A stretch of 43,199 nt of DNA from an uncultured Pseudomonadota bacterium (GTDB lineage Bacteria; Pseudomonadota; Gammaproteobacteria; Methylococcales; Methylomonadaceae). The stretch is taken from the NCBI GenBank assembly GCA_903867225.1, contig CAIPQN010000002.1, positions 1 to 43,199 of the forward strand, given 5' to 3'. Numbering within the stretch: the stretch's first letter is position 1; the number at the start of each line of letters is the position of its first letter. The translations under genes and the position numbers were made by a program. A model generated the notes under the pieces. That model searched no databases. It saw only the letters and a program-made list of their open reading frames with translations, and was not told where the DNA came from. This document shows positions 1 through 7,260 of the stretch, piece after piece.

Positions 1-8
1 GTTTTTAA

Positions 9-120
9 TTGACCCCCTATTGAAGTGTGGTTTATGACTTCAATCCATTGTCGTTATTGATTTCTACGATATTCTATTTTTCGTTAAATGGATTAGCTTA
101 TTCCGTTGCTAAGGGGTCAA
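9..120. repeat. Inverted-repeat-bounded noncoding segment
   Basis: TTGACCCC at 9-16 is repeated in inverse as GGGGTCAA at 113-120. Just inside the left copy, ATTGAAGT (19-26) and ACTTCAAT (37-44) form an 8-bp hairpin with a 10-nt loop. No ORF is visible here. The segment could be a short non-autonomous element or the edge of something that begins before the window; this is only a structural observation. Between 121 and 182 I see nothing identifiable. Confidence 0.3.
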
Positions 121-182
121 ATTTAAAGCGTTGGTAACATCTTGAGCAAATAACACCTGTTTGGAATGATTTTTCAAAGTTT

Positions 183-371
<189 letters not shown>

Positions 372-381
372 GTAAAACGCG

Positions 382-420
382 AAAGCCCCGCCCCTTGTGA
401 AAAAGGAGCGGGGCTTTTTT
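382..420 (+). terminator. Rho-independent terminator after antitoxin remnant
   Basis: AAGCCCCGC (383-391) pairs with GCGGGGCTT (408-416), with two more G-C pairs inside after one mismatch, and the run TTTTTT follows. It sits 11 nt after the stop of the decayed antitoxin. Confidence 0.9.
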
Positions 421-421
421 G

Positions 422-430
422 TGGTAAGAT
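422..430 (+). promoter_or_regulatory. Candidate extended -10 promoter for higBA
   Basis: TG-N-TAAGAT fits the extended -10 consensus TGnTATAAT. It lies directly after the terminator T-run and about 34 nt before the proposed higB start, so higBA would be transcribed independently of upstream genes. No good -35 box is visible, as expected for extended -10 promoters. The same element occurs at 1183-1191 (TAAAAT). Confidence 0.4.
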
Positions 431-463
431 TTGGGTGAATTTTGAATTTTGGAGGTGACAATT

Positions 464-748
464 TTGAAAGTGTTGGGACGCGATAAGCTAATTAGCTTCA
501 GCAAAAAACACACAAACGTTAAAGCCGCGCTAGACGTGTGGTTCGATGAGGTTTCAAATGCGGATTGGCGTGTGCCGCAGGATATTAAAAATCGTTATTC
601 CAGTGCAGATTTTTTATCGGATAATCGCGTCATTTTTAACATCAAAGGCAATCATTATCGGCTCGTTGTTAAAGTGCGTTATCAAGGTGGCATTGTAGTG
701 GTTGAATGGGTTGGCACGCACGCCGACTATGACAAGAGGAGTTTTTGA
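464..748 (+). CDS. higB: HigB-family type II toxin (mRNA interferase)
   Basis: This is a RelE-fold toxin of the HigB family, which in known members cleaves mRNA on the ribosome. The protein is about 94 residues and shows the family's signature stretches: a DW...P.DI...Y..A.FL block, NRVIFNIKGNHYRLVV, and the C-terminal GTHADYDKR containing the conserved His-x-x-Tyr-Asp. I chose the TTG start at 464 because GGAGG (451-455) lies 8 nt upstream and the product then begins MKVLGRDKL like its relatives. A TTG at 449 in the same frame is the alternative. The stop at 746-748 is one base from the antitoxin start, giving the toxin-first order typical of higBA. Autoregulation by the antitoxin is expected from the family but no operator was identified. 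Confidence 0.88.
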   Translation: MKVLGRDKLISFSKKHTNVKAALDVWFDEVSNADWRVPQDIKNRYSSADFLSDNRVIFNIKGNHYRLVVKVRYQGGIVVVEWVGTHADYDKRSF

Positions 749-749
749 A

Positions 750-1130
750 ATGCAGGTTATTAAAACGCAAGACCAACATGAACGGGCATTACAGCGGCTT
801 TTAATGTTGATGGATGAAAATCCGATGGAAGGTAGCCATGAAGCGGACGAAATTGAACTGTTAGCGTTACTGATTGAAAGTTATGAAGCAAAAAACTTCC
901 CCATTGATCCGCCAGATCCAATTGAAGCGATTAAGTTCCGAATGGAACAACAAGGCTTGAAACAAAAGGATTTAACACCTTATTTGGGTTCGGCTTCAAA
1001 AGTAACCGAAGTGTTAAATGGCACGCGGCAATTAAGCATTAACATGATTAGAAAGTTAAACGCTGGTTTGGGAATTTCTGCCAATATCTTAATTAAAAAG
1101 CCTGCCGTTATGTCTGAATTTGCTAATTGA
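750..1130 (+). CDS. higA: HigA-family antitoxin with XRE helix-turn-helix
   Basis: This 126-residue antitoxin is encoded one base after higB. The N-terminal half (residues 1-50) is the acidic helical region with LLALLIESYEAKNFPI. The C-terminal half is an XRE-type helix-turn-helix: AIKFRMEQQGLKQKDLTPYLG, then KVTEVLNGTRQLSINMIRKL. In the HigA family the protein binds HigB and represses its own promoter. The start ATG at 750 is chosen because AGAGGA (734-739) lies upstream and MQVIKT is the usual N-terminus; an in-frame upstream start at 702 would overlap the toxin and add a non-homologous tail. The gene is followed directly by a terminator (1143-1181). Intact, no lesions seen. Confidence 0.9.
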   Translation: MQVIKTQDQHERALQRLLMLMDENPMEGSHEADEIELLALLIESYEAKNFPIDPPDPIEAIKFRMEQQGLKQKDLTPYLGSASKVTEVLNGTRQLSINMIRKLNAGLGISANILIKKPAVMSEFAN

Positions 1131-1132
1131 CG

Positions 1133-1216
1133 GTAAAACGCGAAAGCCCCGCCCCTTGTGAAAAAGGAGCGGGGCTTTTTTGTGGTAAAATTTGCATGAA
1201 TTTTGAATTTTGGAGG
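1133..1216 (+). repeat. 84-bp terminator/promoter/RBS module, copy 2
   Basis: This copy is 81/84 identical to 372-455. It contains the higBA terminator (1143-1181), the candidate extended -10 TGG-TAAAAT (1183-1191) and GGAGG (1212-1216), which serves as ribosome site for the gene at 1221. Conservation across the noncoding leader as well as the stem suggests segmental duplication, not convergent terminators. Confidence 0.9.
1143..1181 (+). terminator. Rho-independent terminator of higBA
   Basis: The same AAGCCCCGC/GCGGGGCTT hairpin and T-run as at 382-420, lying 12 nt after the higA stop. Confidence 0.92.
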
Positions 1217-1220
1217 CGGG

Positions 1221-1595
1221 ATGTTTGACGATAAATTTTTTGACGATTGGTTAGACACTCAAGCGCAAAAAGTAATGGAAAAAGTAGCGAGTGGAGAAGG
1301 AATCGCGCCAGAACAGATGATGATTTTGATGTTGAAAGCGCAGACGAATCACTTTGCTCATTTGGATATTGATTTGCGAAATGAAATGGTGTTGTTGCGC
1401 GAAGATATGGATAAGCGGTTTGAACAAATGCAAGTCGAAACGGCAAAACGTTTTGAGCAAGTCGATAAACGTTTTGAGCAAGTCGATAAACGTTTTGAAT
1501 TACTGACTTCGCGGATTGATCATTTTATGATTTGGTCATTTGCCACGACAATTTCTGTTGGTGGAATGGTAGTTGCGGCGATTAAATTTTTGTAA
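1221..1595 (+). CDS. Small coiled-coil protein with C-terminal membrane anchor (DUF1640-like)
   Basis: This 124-residue protein begins at ATG 1221 behind GGAGG (1212-1216). Residues 1-50 are acidic and helical. The middle is a heptad coiled coil in which KRFEQVD is repeated, including two exact 21-bp DNA repeats at 1452-1472 and 1473-1493. Residues about 100-124 (MIWSFATTISVGGMVVAAIKFL) form one membrane span at the C-terminus. The layout resembles the DUF1640/CCDC90 group of short coiled-coil tail-anchored proteins, which is my best guess from memory. It follows higBA and shares its 84-bp leader module but has no toxin or antitoxin motif. Function is unknown; a membrane-tethered partner of a cytoplasmic protein is possible. 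Confidence 0.7.
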   Translation: MFDDKFFDDWLDTQAQKVMEKVASGEGIAPEQMMILMLKAQTNHFAHLDIDLRNEMVLLREDMDKRFEQMQVETAKRFEQVDKRFEQVDKRFELLTSRIDHFMIWSFATTISVGGMVVAAIKFL

Positions 1596-1603
1596 AACGT
1601 GCG

Positions 1604-1642
1604 AAAGCCCCGCCCCTGGTGAAAAAGGCGTGGGGCTTTTTT
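1604..1642 (+). terminator. Third, diverged copy of the GC-rich terminator
   Basis: AAAGCCCC (1604-1611) pairs with GGGGCTTT (1632-1639), with further imperfect pairs inside, followed by T residues. It starts with the same GTAAAACG lead-in as the other two copies but has a one-base insertion, and the downstream leader is missing. It ends the coiled-coil gene and separates it from purD on the other strand. Confidence 0.85.
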
Positions 1643-1706
1643 GCAAGTTAACGCAGCTTATTAACAACCGATTAAAAATAAGTGATTGTTTGAGCGACTA
1701 AAAAGT

Positions 1707-2981
1707 TCAGCGAATCGCTTTAAATCCAATATCGGTGCGGTAATAAATACCATTCCAACTGATTTTTTTCGCTAATTCATAAGCGTTTGTTTGAGCATCT
1801 AAAATCGAATCACCCAAAGCACAGGCGCATAAAACTCGTCCGCCATTCGTCACGACATCGTCGGCAACCTGCGCTGTTCCCGCATGAAAGACTTTTGAAT
1901 CGCCATTTTCATCTGTTGGCAAACCCGAAATAATTTGTCCTTTTGCATACGCATCTGGATAACCACCTGCTGCTAAAACCACACCTAACGAGAGACGTTC
2001 ATCCCATTCAGTTGTTGTTTTATCAAGTTCACCTGCGAGAGCCGCTTGGCATAAATCCACTAGATCACTTTTCAAACGCATCATAATCGGTTGAGTTTCA
2101 GGGTCGCCAAAACGGCAGTTATATTCCAAGACTTTAATATCACCATTTGGTGAAATCATCAGACCTGCATATAAAAAACCAGAATACGGATGACCTTCAG
2201 AAGCCATGCCTGCAAGTGTTGGATTGATGACATCACGCATCACTTTTGCATGAATTTCAGGTGTTACAATTGGAGCTGGTGAATATGCGCCCATGCCACC
2301 TGTATTCACGCCTTTGTCACCATTTTGCAGTGCTTTGTGGTCTTGCGATGTTGCCATTGGCAACGCGGTTTTGCCGTCCGCAATGACAATAAAACTAGCT
2401 TCTTCACCTGCCAAAAACTCTTCAATCACCACGCGATGACCCGCTTCACCAAACGCATTTCCTGCCAACATATCGTTCACAGCGGCAATCGCTTCTTCAT
2501 TTGTTTGCGCGACAATCACTCCTTTCCCAGCCGCCAAACCATCAGCTTTAACCACAATCGGTGCGCCGTGTTTTTCAATATAAGCAATCGCTTTGCTCGC
2601 ATCAGTGAAACTTTCGTAAGCCGCTGTCGGTATGCCGTAGCGAATCATGAAATCTTTGCAAAATGTTTTCGAGCCTTCCAATTGTGACGTGTACGCTGAT
2701 GCGCCAAAACACGCTAAACCTGCTGCTTGAAATTTATCGACAATGCCTAACGTCAAAGGCACTTCAGGACCAATGATGGTGAGTTCAATCGCATTTTTTT
2801 GAGCAAATGTTAACAATTCGTCCAATTTTTCAACTGCGATTTCAACATTTTCAATGCCTGATTCCAAAGCTGTTCCTGCGTTTCCTGGTGCAACAAAAAC
2901 ACCACTGACTTTCGGCGATTGTTTCACTTTCCACGCCAAAGCGTGTTCGCGTCCACCGCTTCCAATAATTAAAACTTTCAT
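1707..2981 (-). CDS. purD: Phosphoribosylamine-glycine ligase (GAR synthetase)
   Basis: PurD joins glycine to 5-phosphoribosylamine using ATP, the second step of purine synthesis, in the cytoplasm. The 424-residue length is typical. The N-terminus has the signature MKVLIIGSGGREHALAW. The ATP-grasp core is visible as VVKADGLAAGKGV, then EEFLAGEEASF and NTGGMGAYSP, and the metal-binding region LEYNCRFGDPETQ is intact. It follows purH by 17 nt on the same strand and is probably the last gene of the run from mtnB. Confidence 0.97.
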   Translation of the reverse strand: MKVLIIGSGGREHALAWKVKQSPKVSGVFVAPGNAGTALESGIENVEIAVEKLDELLTFAQKNAIELTIIGPEVPLTLGIVDKFQAAGLACFGASAYTSQLEGSKTFCKDFMIRYGIPTAAYESFTDASKAIAYIEKHGAPIVVKADGLAAGKGVIVAQTNEEAIAAVNDMLAGNAFGEAGHRVVIEEFLAGEEASFIVIADGKTALPMATSQDHKALQNGDKGVNTGGMGAYSPAPIVTPEIHAKVMRDVINPTLAGMASEGHPYSGFLYAGLMISPNGDIKVLEYNCRFGDPETQPIMMRLKSDLVDLCQAALAGELDKTTTEWDERLSLGVVLAAGGYPDAYAKGQIISGLPTDENGDSKVFHAGTAQVADDVVTNGGRVLCACALGDSILDAQTNAYELAKKISWNGIYYRTDIGFKAIR

Positions 2982-2998
2982 GATTTTTATTCCAAAAA

Positions 2999-4561
2999 TT
3001 AGTGACGGAAATGACGCATTCCAGTGAATAACATCGCCATGTTGTGTTCATTTGCTGCGTCAATCACTTCTTGATCGCGCATTGAACCGCCAGGATGAAT
3101 TACCGCTGTAATTCCTGCTTCTGCTGCGGCATCAATTCCGTCACGGAAAGGGAAAAACGCATCCGATGCCATTGCTGAACCAGGTACTTCCAAACCCGCA
3201 TCATTTGCTTTAATGCCCGCAATTTTCGCAGAATAAATTCGGCTCATTTGTCCCGCGCCAACGCCAATTAACTGTCCATTTTTACAATAAACAATCGCGT
3301 TTGACTTCACAAATTTGGCGACTTTCCACGCAAATAATAAATCTGCCCATTCTTGTTCTGTTGGAGTGCGTTTGGTGACAACTTTCATGTCGCTAGGCAA
3401 TACAATTCCCGTGTCGCGGTCTTGAACTAATAAACCACCTGCAACACGTTTGTAATCAAATTCTTTTGTCGTGTTGTGAATTGTCCAATCACCTGTTTCT
3501 AAAACGCGCACATTTTGTTTTGTGGCTAAAATCGTTTGCGCCGCTTCGCTAATGCTTGGAGCAATAATAACTTCAACAAATTGACGCGCCACAATCTCAG
3601 TCGCTGTTTTTTCGTCAAGTTCACGGTTAAACGCAATAATTCCGCCAAATGCAGATGTTGAATCAGTTTTGTAAGCTAAATCATAAGCGGTTAAAAGATT
3701 ATCCGATTGGGCAACACCACAAGGATTAGCGTGTTTTACGATGACACAAGTCGGTTTTTCAGAAAACGATTTAACACATTCCAATGCTGCATCGGCATCG
3801 GCAATGTTGTTATAAGAAAGTTCCTTTCCTTGTAATTGTTTCGCGCTGGCAATCGTGCCAATAGCAGAATTTTTTTCAACATAAAATGCGGCGTTTTGAT
3901 GTGGATTTTCGCCATAACGCAACGTTTGTTGTTGATAAAATTGGAGATTTAACGTTTCGGGAAATTGCGCGTTATTTATTTTGCTCAAATAGGTTGCAAT
4001 TGCGGTGTCGTAACGTGCGGTGTGTTCAAAACTTTTTAATGCCAAATTGAAACGTGTCGTGCCTGATAACGCACCATTTGCATTATTTAACTCTTTCAAA
4101 ATTTCGGGATAATCGCTTGGATTTACAACAATCGCTACGTCAGCATGATTTTTTGCTGCTGCACGAATCATTGTTGGACCGCCGATGTCGATGTTTTCAA
4201 TGGCGGTTTCAAAATCACAATCGGGTTTCGCAATCGTCGCTTCAAACGGATACAAATTGACCACCACCATGTCAATTGCACGAATATCATTGTCTGCCAT
4301 AACAGCATCATCAATGCCGCGACGCGCTAAAATGCCCCCGTGAATTTTTGGATGTAGCGTTTTAACTCGTCCGTCCATCATTTCAGGAAACCCAGTGTAA
4401 TCGGCTACTTCGATTGCCGTGATATTGTTTTCGGTTAAAATTTTAAACGTGCCGCCTGTTGATAAAATTTCGATACCAAGTTGGTTTAACGTGCGGCAAA
4501 AATCAACAATGTCCGTTTTGTCAGATACGCTCACGAGAGCGCGAGAGATTTTTTTATTCAT
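2999..4561 (-). CDS. purH: Bifunctional AICAR transformylase / IMP cyclohydrolase
   Basis: PurH carries out the last two steps of IMP synthesis: formylation of AICAR with 10-formyl-THF, then ring closure. The 520-residue protein has the MGS-like cyclohydrolase domain first ([23 protein letters not shown]) and the transformylase domain after about residue 200, including the catalytic KHANPCGVA block and the C-terminal [12 protein letters not shown] and GMRHFRH. The ATG at 4561 gives the usual [15 protein letters not shown] start. It lies between the DUF2058 gene (40-nt gap) and purD (17-nt gap), consistent with cotranscription. No PurR operator was recognised. Confidence 0.98.
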   Translation of the reverse strand: MNKKISRALVSVSDKTDIVDFCRTLNQLGIEILSTGGTFKILTENNITAIEVADYTGFPEMMDGRVKTLHPKIHGGILARRGIDDAVMADNDIRAIDMVVVNLYPFEATIAKPDCDFETAIENIDIGGPTMIRAAAKNHADVAIVVNPSDYPEILKELNNANGALSGTTRFNLALKSFEHTARYDTAIATYLSKINNAQFPETLNLQFYQQQTLRYGENPHQNAAFYVEKNSAIGTIASAKQLQGKELSYNNIADADAALECVKSFSEKPTCVIVKHANPCGVAQSDNLLTAYDLAYKTDSTSAFGGIIAFNRELDEKTATEIVARQFVEVIIAPSISEAAQTILATKQNVRVLETGDWTIHNTTKEFDYKRVAGGLLVQDRDTGIVLPSDMKVVTKRTPTEQEWADLLFAWKVAKFVKSNAIVYCKNGQLIGVGAGQMSRIYSAKIAGIKANDAGLEVPGSAMASDAFFPFRDGIDAAAEAGITAVIHPGGSMRDQEVIDAANEHNMAMLFTGMRHFRH

Positions 4562-4601
4562 GTATAAATTTAAAAAAGTTAAAAAATGGGATTAGTAGTT
4601 T

Positions 4602-5156
4602 TTACCACATTAAATCATCGGGGATTTCAAATGCAGCGTAAGGATCGTCAGCGACTTCAACATCTGATTTTGGTTCATTCCACGCCAAAACTCGTTTGTC
4701 ATCACGTTCTTTAATTTTTTGCGCGATTTCACTGCTAACAAGCGCGTAACCTGTTTCCGATTTTACAATCGCCAATTTTCCTTTGGCTAATTGGTCACGC
4801 AACGTTTCCGTCACATAAAGCGTTTTTACTTTTGGCGCATCGGTAAAATGATAGGCAATTTCAGCATTTCGTGTGTCAATTGGCACCTGATTTTGCTCAA
4901 TCATTTGTTTAATTTGTGCGTAAATTTCTTTTTGTTTTGCTTGTTCTTGTTGTTGTAAATTTAACAGCCTGTCACGCTCAACTTTTTCCGCTTGAGTTTT
5001 TTGTGCTAATAATTTCGCTTCGTCAACAATTTCGACGTTGTGATGACGTTGTGCTTGTTGCTGTTTATGCTTTTCAGTTTTGATGGTTTTGGCTTTCGCG
5101 CTACTGACTAAACCTGATTTCAGCAACTGTTCTTGCAGCGATAATTTTTTATTCAT
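4602..5156 (-). CDS. yaiL: DUF2058 family protein (YaiL-like)
   Basis: This 184-residue cytoplasmic protein has a Lys/Gln-rich helical N-terminal half (KLSLQEQLLKSGLVSSAKAK, then long K/E/Q stretches) and a compact C-terminal domain with VPIDTRNAEIAYHFTD, as in the DUF2058 family (E. coli YaiL, called a nucleoprotein/polynucleotide-associated protein). Its biochemical role is not established. I use the ATG at 5156, which overlaps the mtnC stop by 8 nt and gives the family's MNKKLSLQEQLL start; a longer in-frame ORF upstream lies wholly within mtnC. The overlap implies translational coupling with the methionine-salvage genes. Confidence 0.85.
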   Translation of the reverse strand: MNKKLSLQEQLLKSGLVSSAKAKTIKTEKHKQQQAQRHHNVEIVDEAKLLAQKTQAEKVERDRLLNLQQQEQAKQKEIYAQIKQMIEQNQVPIDTRNAEIAYHFTDAPKVKTLYVTETLRDQLAKGKLAIVKSETGYALVSSEIAQKIKERDDKRVLAWNEPKSDVEVADDPYAAFEIPDDLMW

Positions 5157-5841
5157 ACCCAAATCGCTCCAACTCAATCGCATCAAAATCACACACTTGC
5201 CAATGTGATGCTTCAGCTTGTGGCGCATCATCACGCATTAGCCAAATAGTTTGCAATCCTGCGGTTTGTGCAGCATTCAATTCAGCTTCAATATCAGATA
5301 AAAACAACAATTGTTCGGCGGGCAAACCGATATGCGCCACGATATTTTCGTATGAAGAACTGTCTTGCTTTCCACCAATATGCGTATCGAAATAACCCGA
5401 AAATAAAGGCGTTAAGTCGCCGACTTCTGTGTGAGAAAACAATAATTTTTGCGCGTACACTGAACCAGAAGAATAAACATATAAATCAAAACCTTCCGCT
5501 TTCCACATTTGTAAATTACGAATTGCGTCTGCGTATAAATGCCCTGTAAGTTCGCCACGCTGATAACCTGATTCCCAAATCAATCCTTGTAATGATTTCA
5601 GTGATGTAATTTTTTTATCGTTATCAATCCATTGAATTAACTGCGTGATGGATTGTTCTAAATTTAGTTCAGTACCGACTTCAACATTTACGTCAGCCAA
5701 TAGTTTCTGCACTGTTTCATTCGTGGCATTTTCACGCAAAAATTCGCCAATGTGAGCGCGGGCATAAGGAAATAAGCTGTCTTTTACGAACGATAATGAC
5801 GATGTTGTGCCTTCAATATCGGTAATAATCGCTTTAATCAT
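5149..5841 (-). CDS. mtnC: Enolase-phosphatase E1 (methionine salvage)
   Basis: MtnC is a HAD-family enzyme that converts 2,3-diketo-5-methylthiopentyl-1-phosphate to the acireductone in two steps, enolisation then dephosphorylation. The 230-residue protein starts MIKAIITDIEGTTSS, containing the nucleophile Asp8 and the E1-specific EGTTSS. Motif II is YVYSSGSV, the motif III Lys lies in GGKQDSSSY, and the final acid motif is FLSDIEAEL. It overlaps mtnD by 4 nt (ATGA) and the following DUF2058 gene by 8 nt. Confidence 0.96.
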   Translation of the reverse strand: MIKAIITDIEGTTSSLSFVKDSLFPYARAHIGEFLRENATNETVQKLLADVNVEVGTELNLEQSITQLIQWIDNDKKITSLKSLQGLIWESGYQRGELTGHLYADAIRNLQMWKAEGFDLYVYSSGSVYAQKLLFSHTEVGDLTPLFSGYFDTHIGGKQDSSSYENIVAHIGLPAEQLLFLSDIEAELNAAQTAGLQTIWLMRDDAPQAEASHWQVCDFDAIELERFGYE

Positions 5842-6401
5842 GCCGTCAATTCTCCTTGTAATTTATCCAATGTGGGAAATAATTTTGAAATGTCGCTGTT
5901 AGTAAAATTCGCTACCCAACCGTCAGGATTCGTAAATAAACGAATACACGCTAAATTTGGATTTTCACCCATATCAAACCAATGTGTGACATTTGCGGGA
6001 ACACTAATTAAATCGCCTTTTTCACATAAAACACCAAAAATCTGTTCACCAACGTGCAAATAGAAAAGTCCGCATCCTTCGACAAAAAAACGCACTTCAA
6101 ATTCACTGTGCGTATGTTCTGAAAGAAATTTTTCACGCATTGCTATTTTATCTGGATGCGTTGAATCCAATTTGATGACATCTGCGGTTTGAAAACCGTA
6201 TTGATTTTTTAAACGGTCGATTGAATCGGCGTAGGCATTCAAAACATCGTCGTTGCTTGCATCATTATTTAAAATTTGTGACGCTGTCCAGCGTTCAAAC
6301 TGCACGCCGATGGATTTTAATTTTGTTTCAATATCATCGAATTTGCTAAAACGTTCGCCATGAGTTGGCGTGTTTTCAGAATAAATCGTTAATACACTCA
6401 T
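5838..6401 (-). CDS. mtnD: Acireductone dioxygenase
   Basis: MtnD oxidises acireductone. With Fe it yields the keto acid precursor of methionine; with Ni it yields methylthiopropionate, CO and formate. The 187-residue cupin shows the metal ligands at the positions known from the Klebsiella enzyme: His96, His98, Glu102 (in HTHSEFEVRFF) and His140 (in VPANVTHWFD). It lies 6 nt after mtnB and overlaps mtnC by 4 nt. The sequence cannot say which metal is used in the cell. Confidence 0.97.
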   Translation of the reverse strand: MSVLTIYSENTPTHGERFSKFDDIETKLKSIGVQFERWTASQILNNDASNDDVLNAYADSIDRLKNQYGFQTADVIKLDSTHPDKIAMREKFLSEHTHSEFEVRFFVEGCGLFYLHVGEQIFGVLCEKGDLISVPANVTHWFDMGENPNLACIRLFTNPDGWVANFTNSDISKLFPTLDKLQGELTA

Positions 6402-6407
6402 GCGTTT

Positions 6408-7022
6408 TTAACTCCGTTGTAATTCGCAAGCAAATAGAAAATCTAGGGCTTCTAAGTGACGTAATGTTTCAATTACCGAACCGCCCCAAGTGTACAAACC
6501 ATGACCCGCTAACAAATAAGCGTGGATTTCATCATTTGTGTCCATGTAATTTTCAACGTGTTCTGCTAATCGCGCAATGTTTTGACTGTTAGCAAAAATC
6601 GGCACAGTGATTCGGCTTTCATGCGTACTAATACCGCTAAATGCTTTGAGTAATTCATAATTTTTTAACACCACTTTTTTCTTTTCACTCATTGAAATTA
6701 TGGTGCTATTCAATGAATGTGGATGCAGCACAGAATGGACATCAGGAAAGCGTTGATAAAGTTGAACGTGTAATAAAGTTTCAGCCGACGGTACTTTTCC
6801 ATCGAGCGGATTTCCGAGCGCGTCGATAAGCATAATGTCACTGGGTTGCAAGTCACCTTTGTGTTTGCCTGAAACCGTAATGGCAATAGTGCCGTCAGAT
6901 AAACGCGCTGAAACATTACCACTTGTGGCGGGACACCAACCTTTAGCGTCAATAATTTTTCCTGCGTGAATGAGTGAATCGGCGTGATGATAAAATTCTT
7001 CAGGATAGTGATAATTGGTCAT
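6408..7022 (-). CDS. mtnB: Methylthioribulose-1-phosphate dehydratase
   Basis: MtnB is a class II aldolase-fold zinc enzyme that dehydrates methylthioribulose-1-phosphate to the diketo substrate of MtnC. The 204-residue protein shows GWCPATSGNVSARL near residue 29, Glu81 in SAETLLH, the zinc histidines His100 and His102 in LHPHSL, and a later LLAGHGLYTWG that supplies the third His. It is the first gene of the mtnB-mtnD-mtnC run. mtnA, the preceding isomerase, is not in the window. No SAM riboswitch was recognised in the 238 bp upstream. Confidence 0.96.
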   Translation of the reverse strand: MTNYHYPEEFYHHADSLIHAGKIIDAKGWCPATSGNVSARLSDGTIAITVSGKHKGDLQPSDIMLIDALGNPLDGKVPSAETLLHVQLYQRFPDVHSVLHPHSLNSTIISMSEKKKVVLKNYELLKAFSGISTHESRITVPIFANSQNIARLAEHVENYMDTNDEIHAYLLAGHGLYTWGGSVIETLRHLEALDFLFACELQRS

Positions 7023-7200
7023 AGATTACTCAAAAATAGTGATAAAAATTAACTCAGTTTTTACATGCTTCGGGAGTTTGCGAATTCTCCACTCAAATTG
7101 TTAAATCATTCAAGACTTCATTTTCTAATTGTTTAAAAATCAAATTGTAAAAATAGAGGTTTCCAAAGCTCAATTTTAGCATTTTTAAACGGTTGTACTA

Positions 7201-7228
7201 TTGATTTAAACCTAAATCGACTTATAGT
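7201..7228 (+). promoter_or_regulatory. Candidate sigma-70 promoter for the DUF475 gene
   Basis: TTGATT (7201-7206) and TATAGT (7223-7228) are separated by 16 nt, and the start codon lies 33 nt beyond. The predicted leader is too short for a manganese riboswitch of the yybP-ykoY type, which precedes some TerC-like genes. The rest of 7023-7260 is A/T-rich and shows nothing else recognisable; it must also hold the mtnB promoter. Confidence 0.45.
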
Positions 7229-7260
7229 GGCGCGATTCAAAACTAACTTTAGGAATTTTT

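Larger units (their letters stand above)
372..455 (+). repeat. 84-bp terminator/promoter/RBS module, copy 1
   Basis: This segment matches 1133-1216 without gaps and differs at only three positions (428, 434, 435). It contains a GC-rich rho-independent terminator, then TGG-TAAGAT (422-430), which fits an extended -10 promoter, then an A/T-rich leader ending in GGAGG at 451-455. Copy 1 precedes higB; copy 2 precedes the coiled-coil gene at 1221. Confidence 0.9.

Noticed and set aside
980-1481. Several minus-strand ORFs of 76-107 codons over higA and the coiled-coil gene
   Set aside because: They run antisense to genes with clear domains, lack ribosome sites and show no protein motifs.
1131-1650. 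Integron attC-like sites suggested by the cassette-and-repeat layout
   Set aside because: The repeats are ordinary terminators with U-runs; I find no paired RYYYAAC/GTTRRRY core sites or integrase gene.
7023-7260. SAM riboswitch (for mtn) or manganese riboswitch (for DUF475)
   Set aside because: No conserved stems recognisable by eye, and the candidate promoter leaves the DUF475 gene a leader of only about 25 nt.
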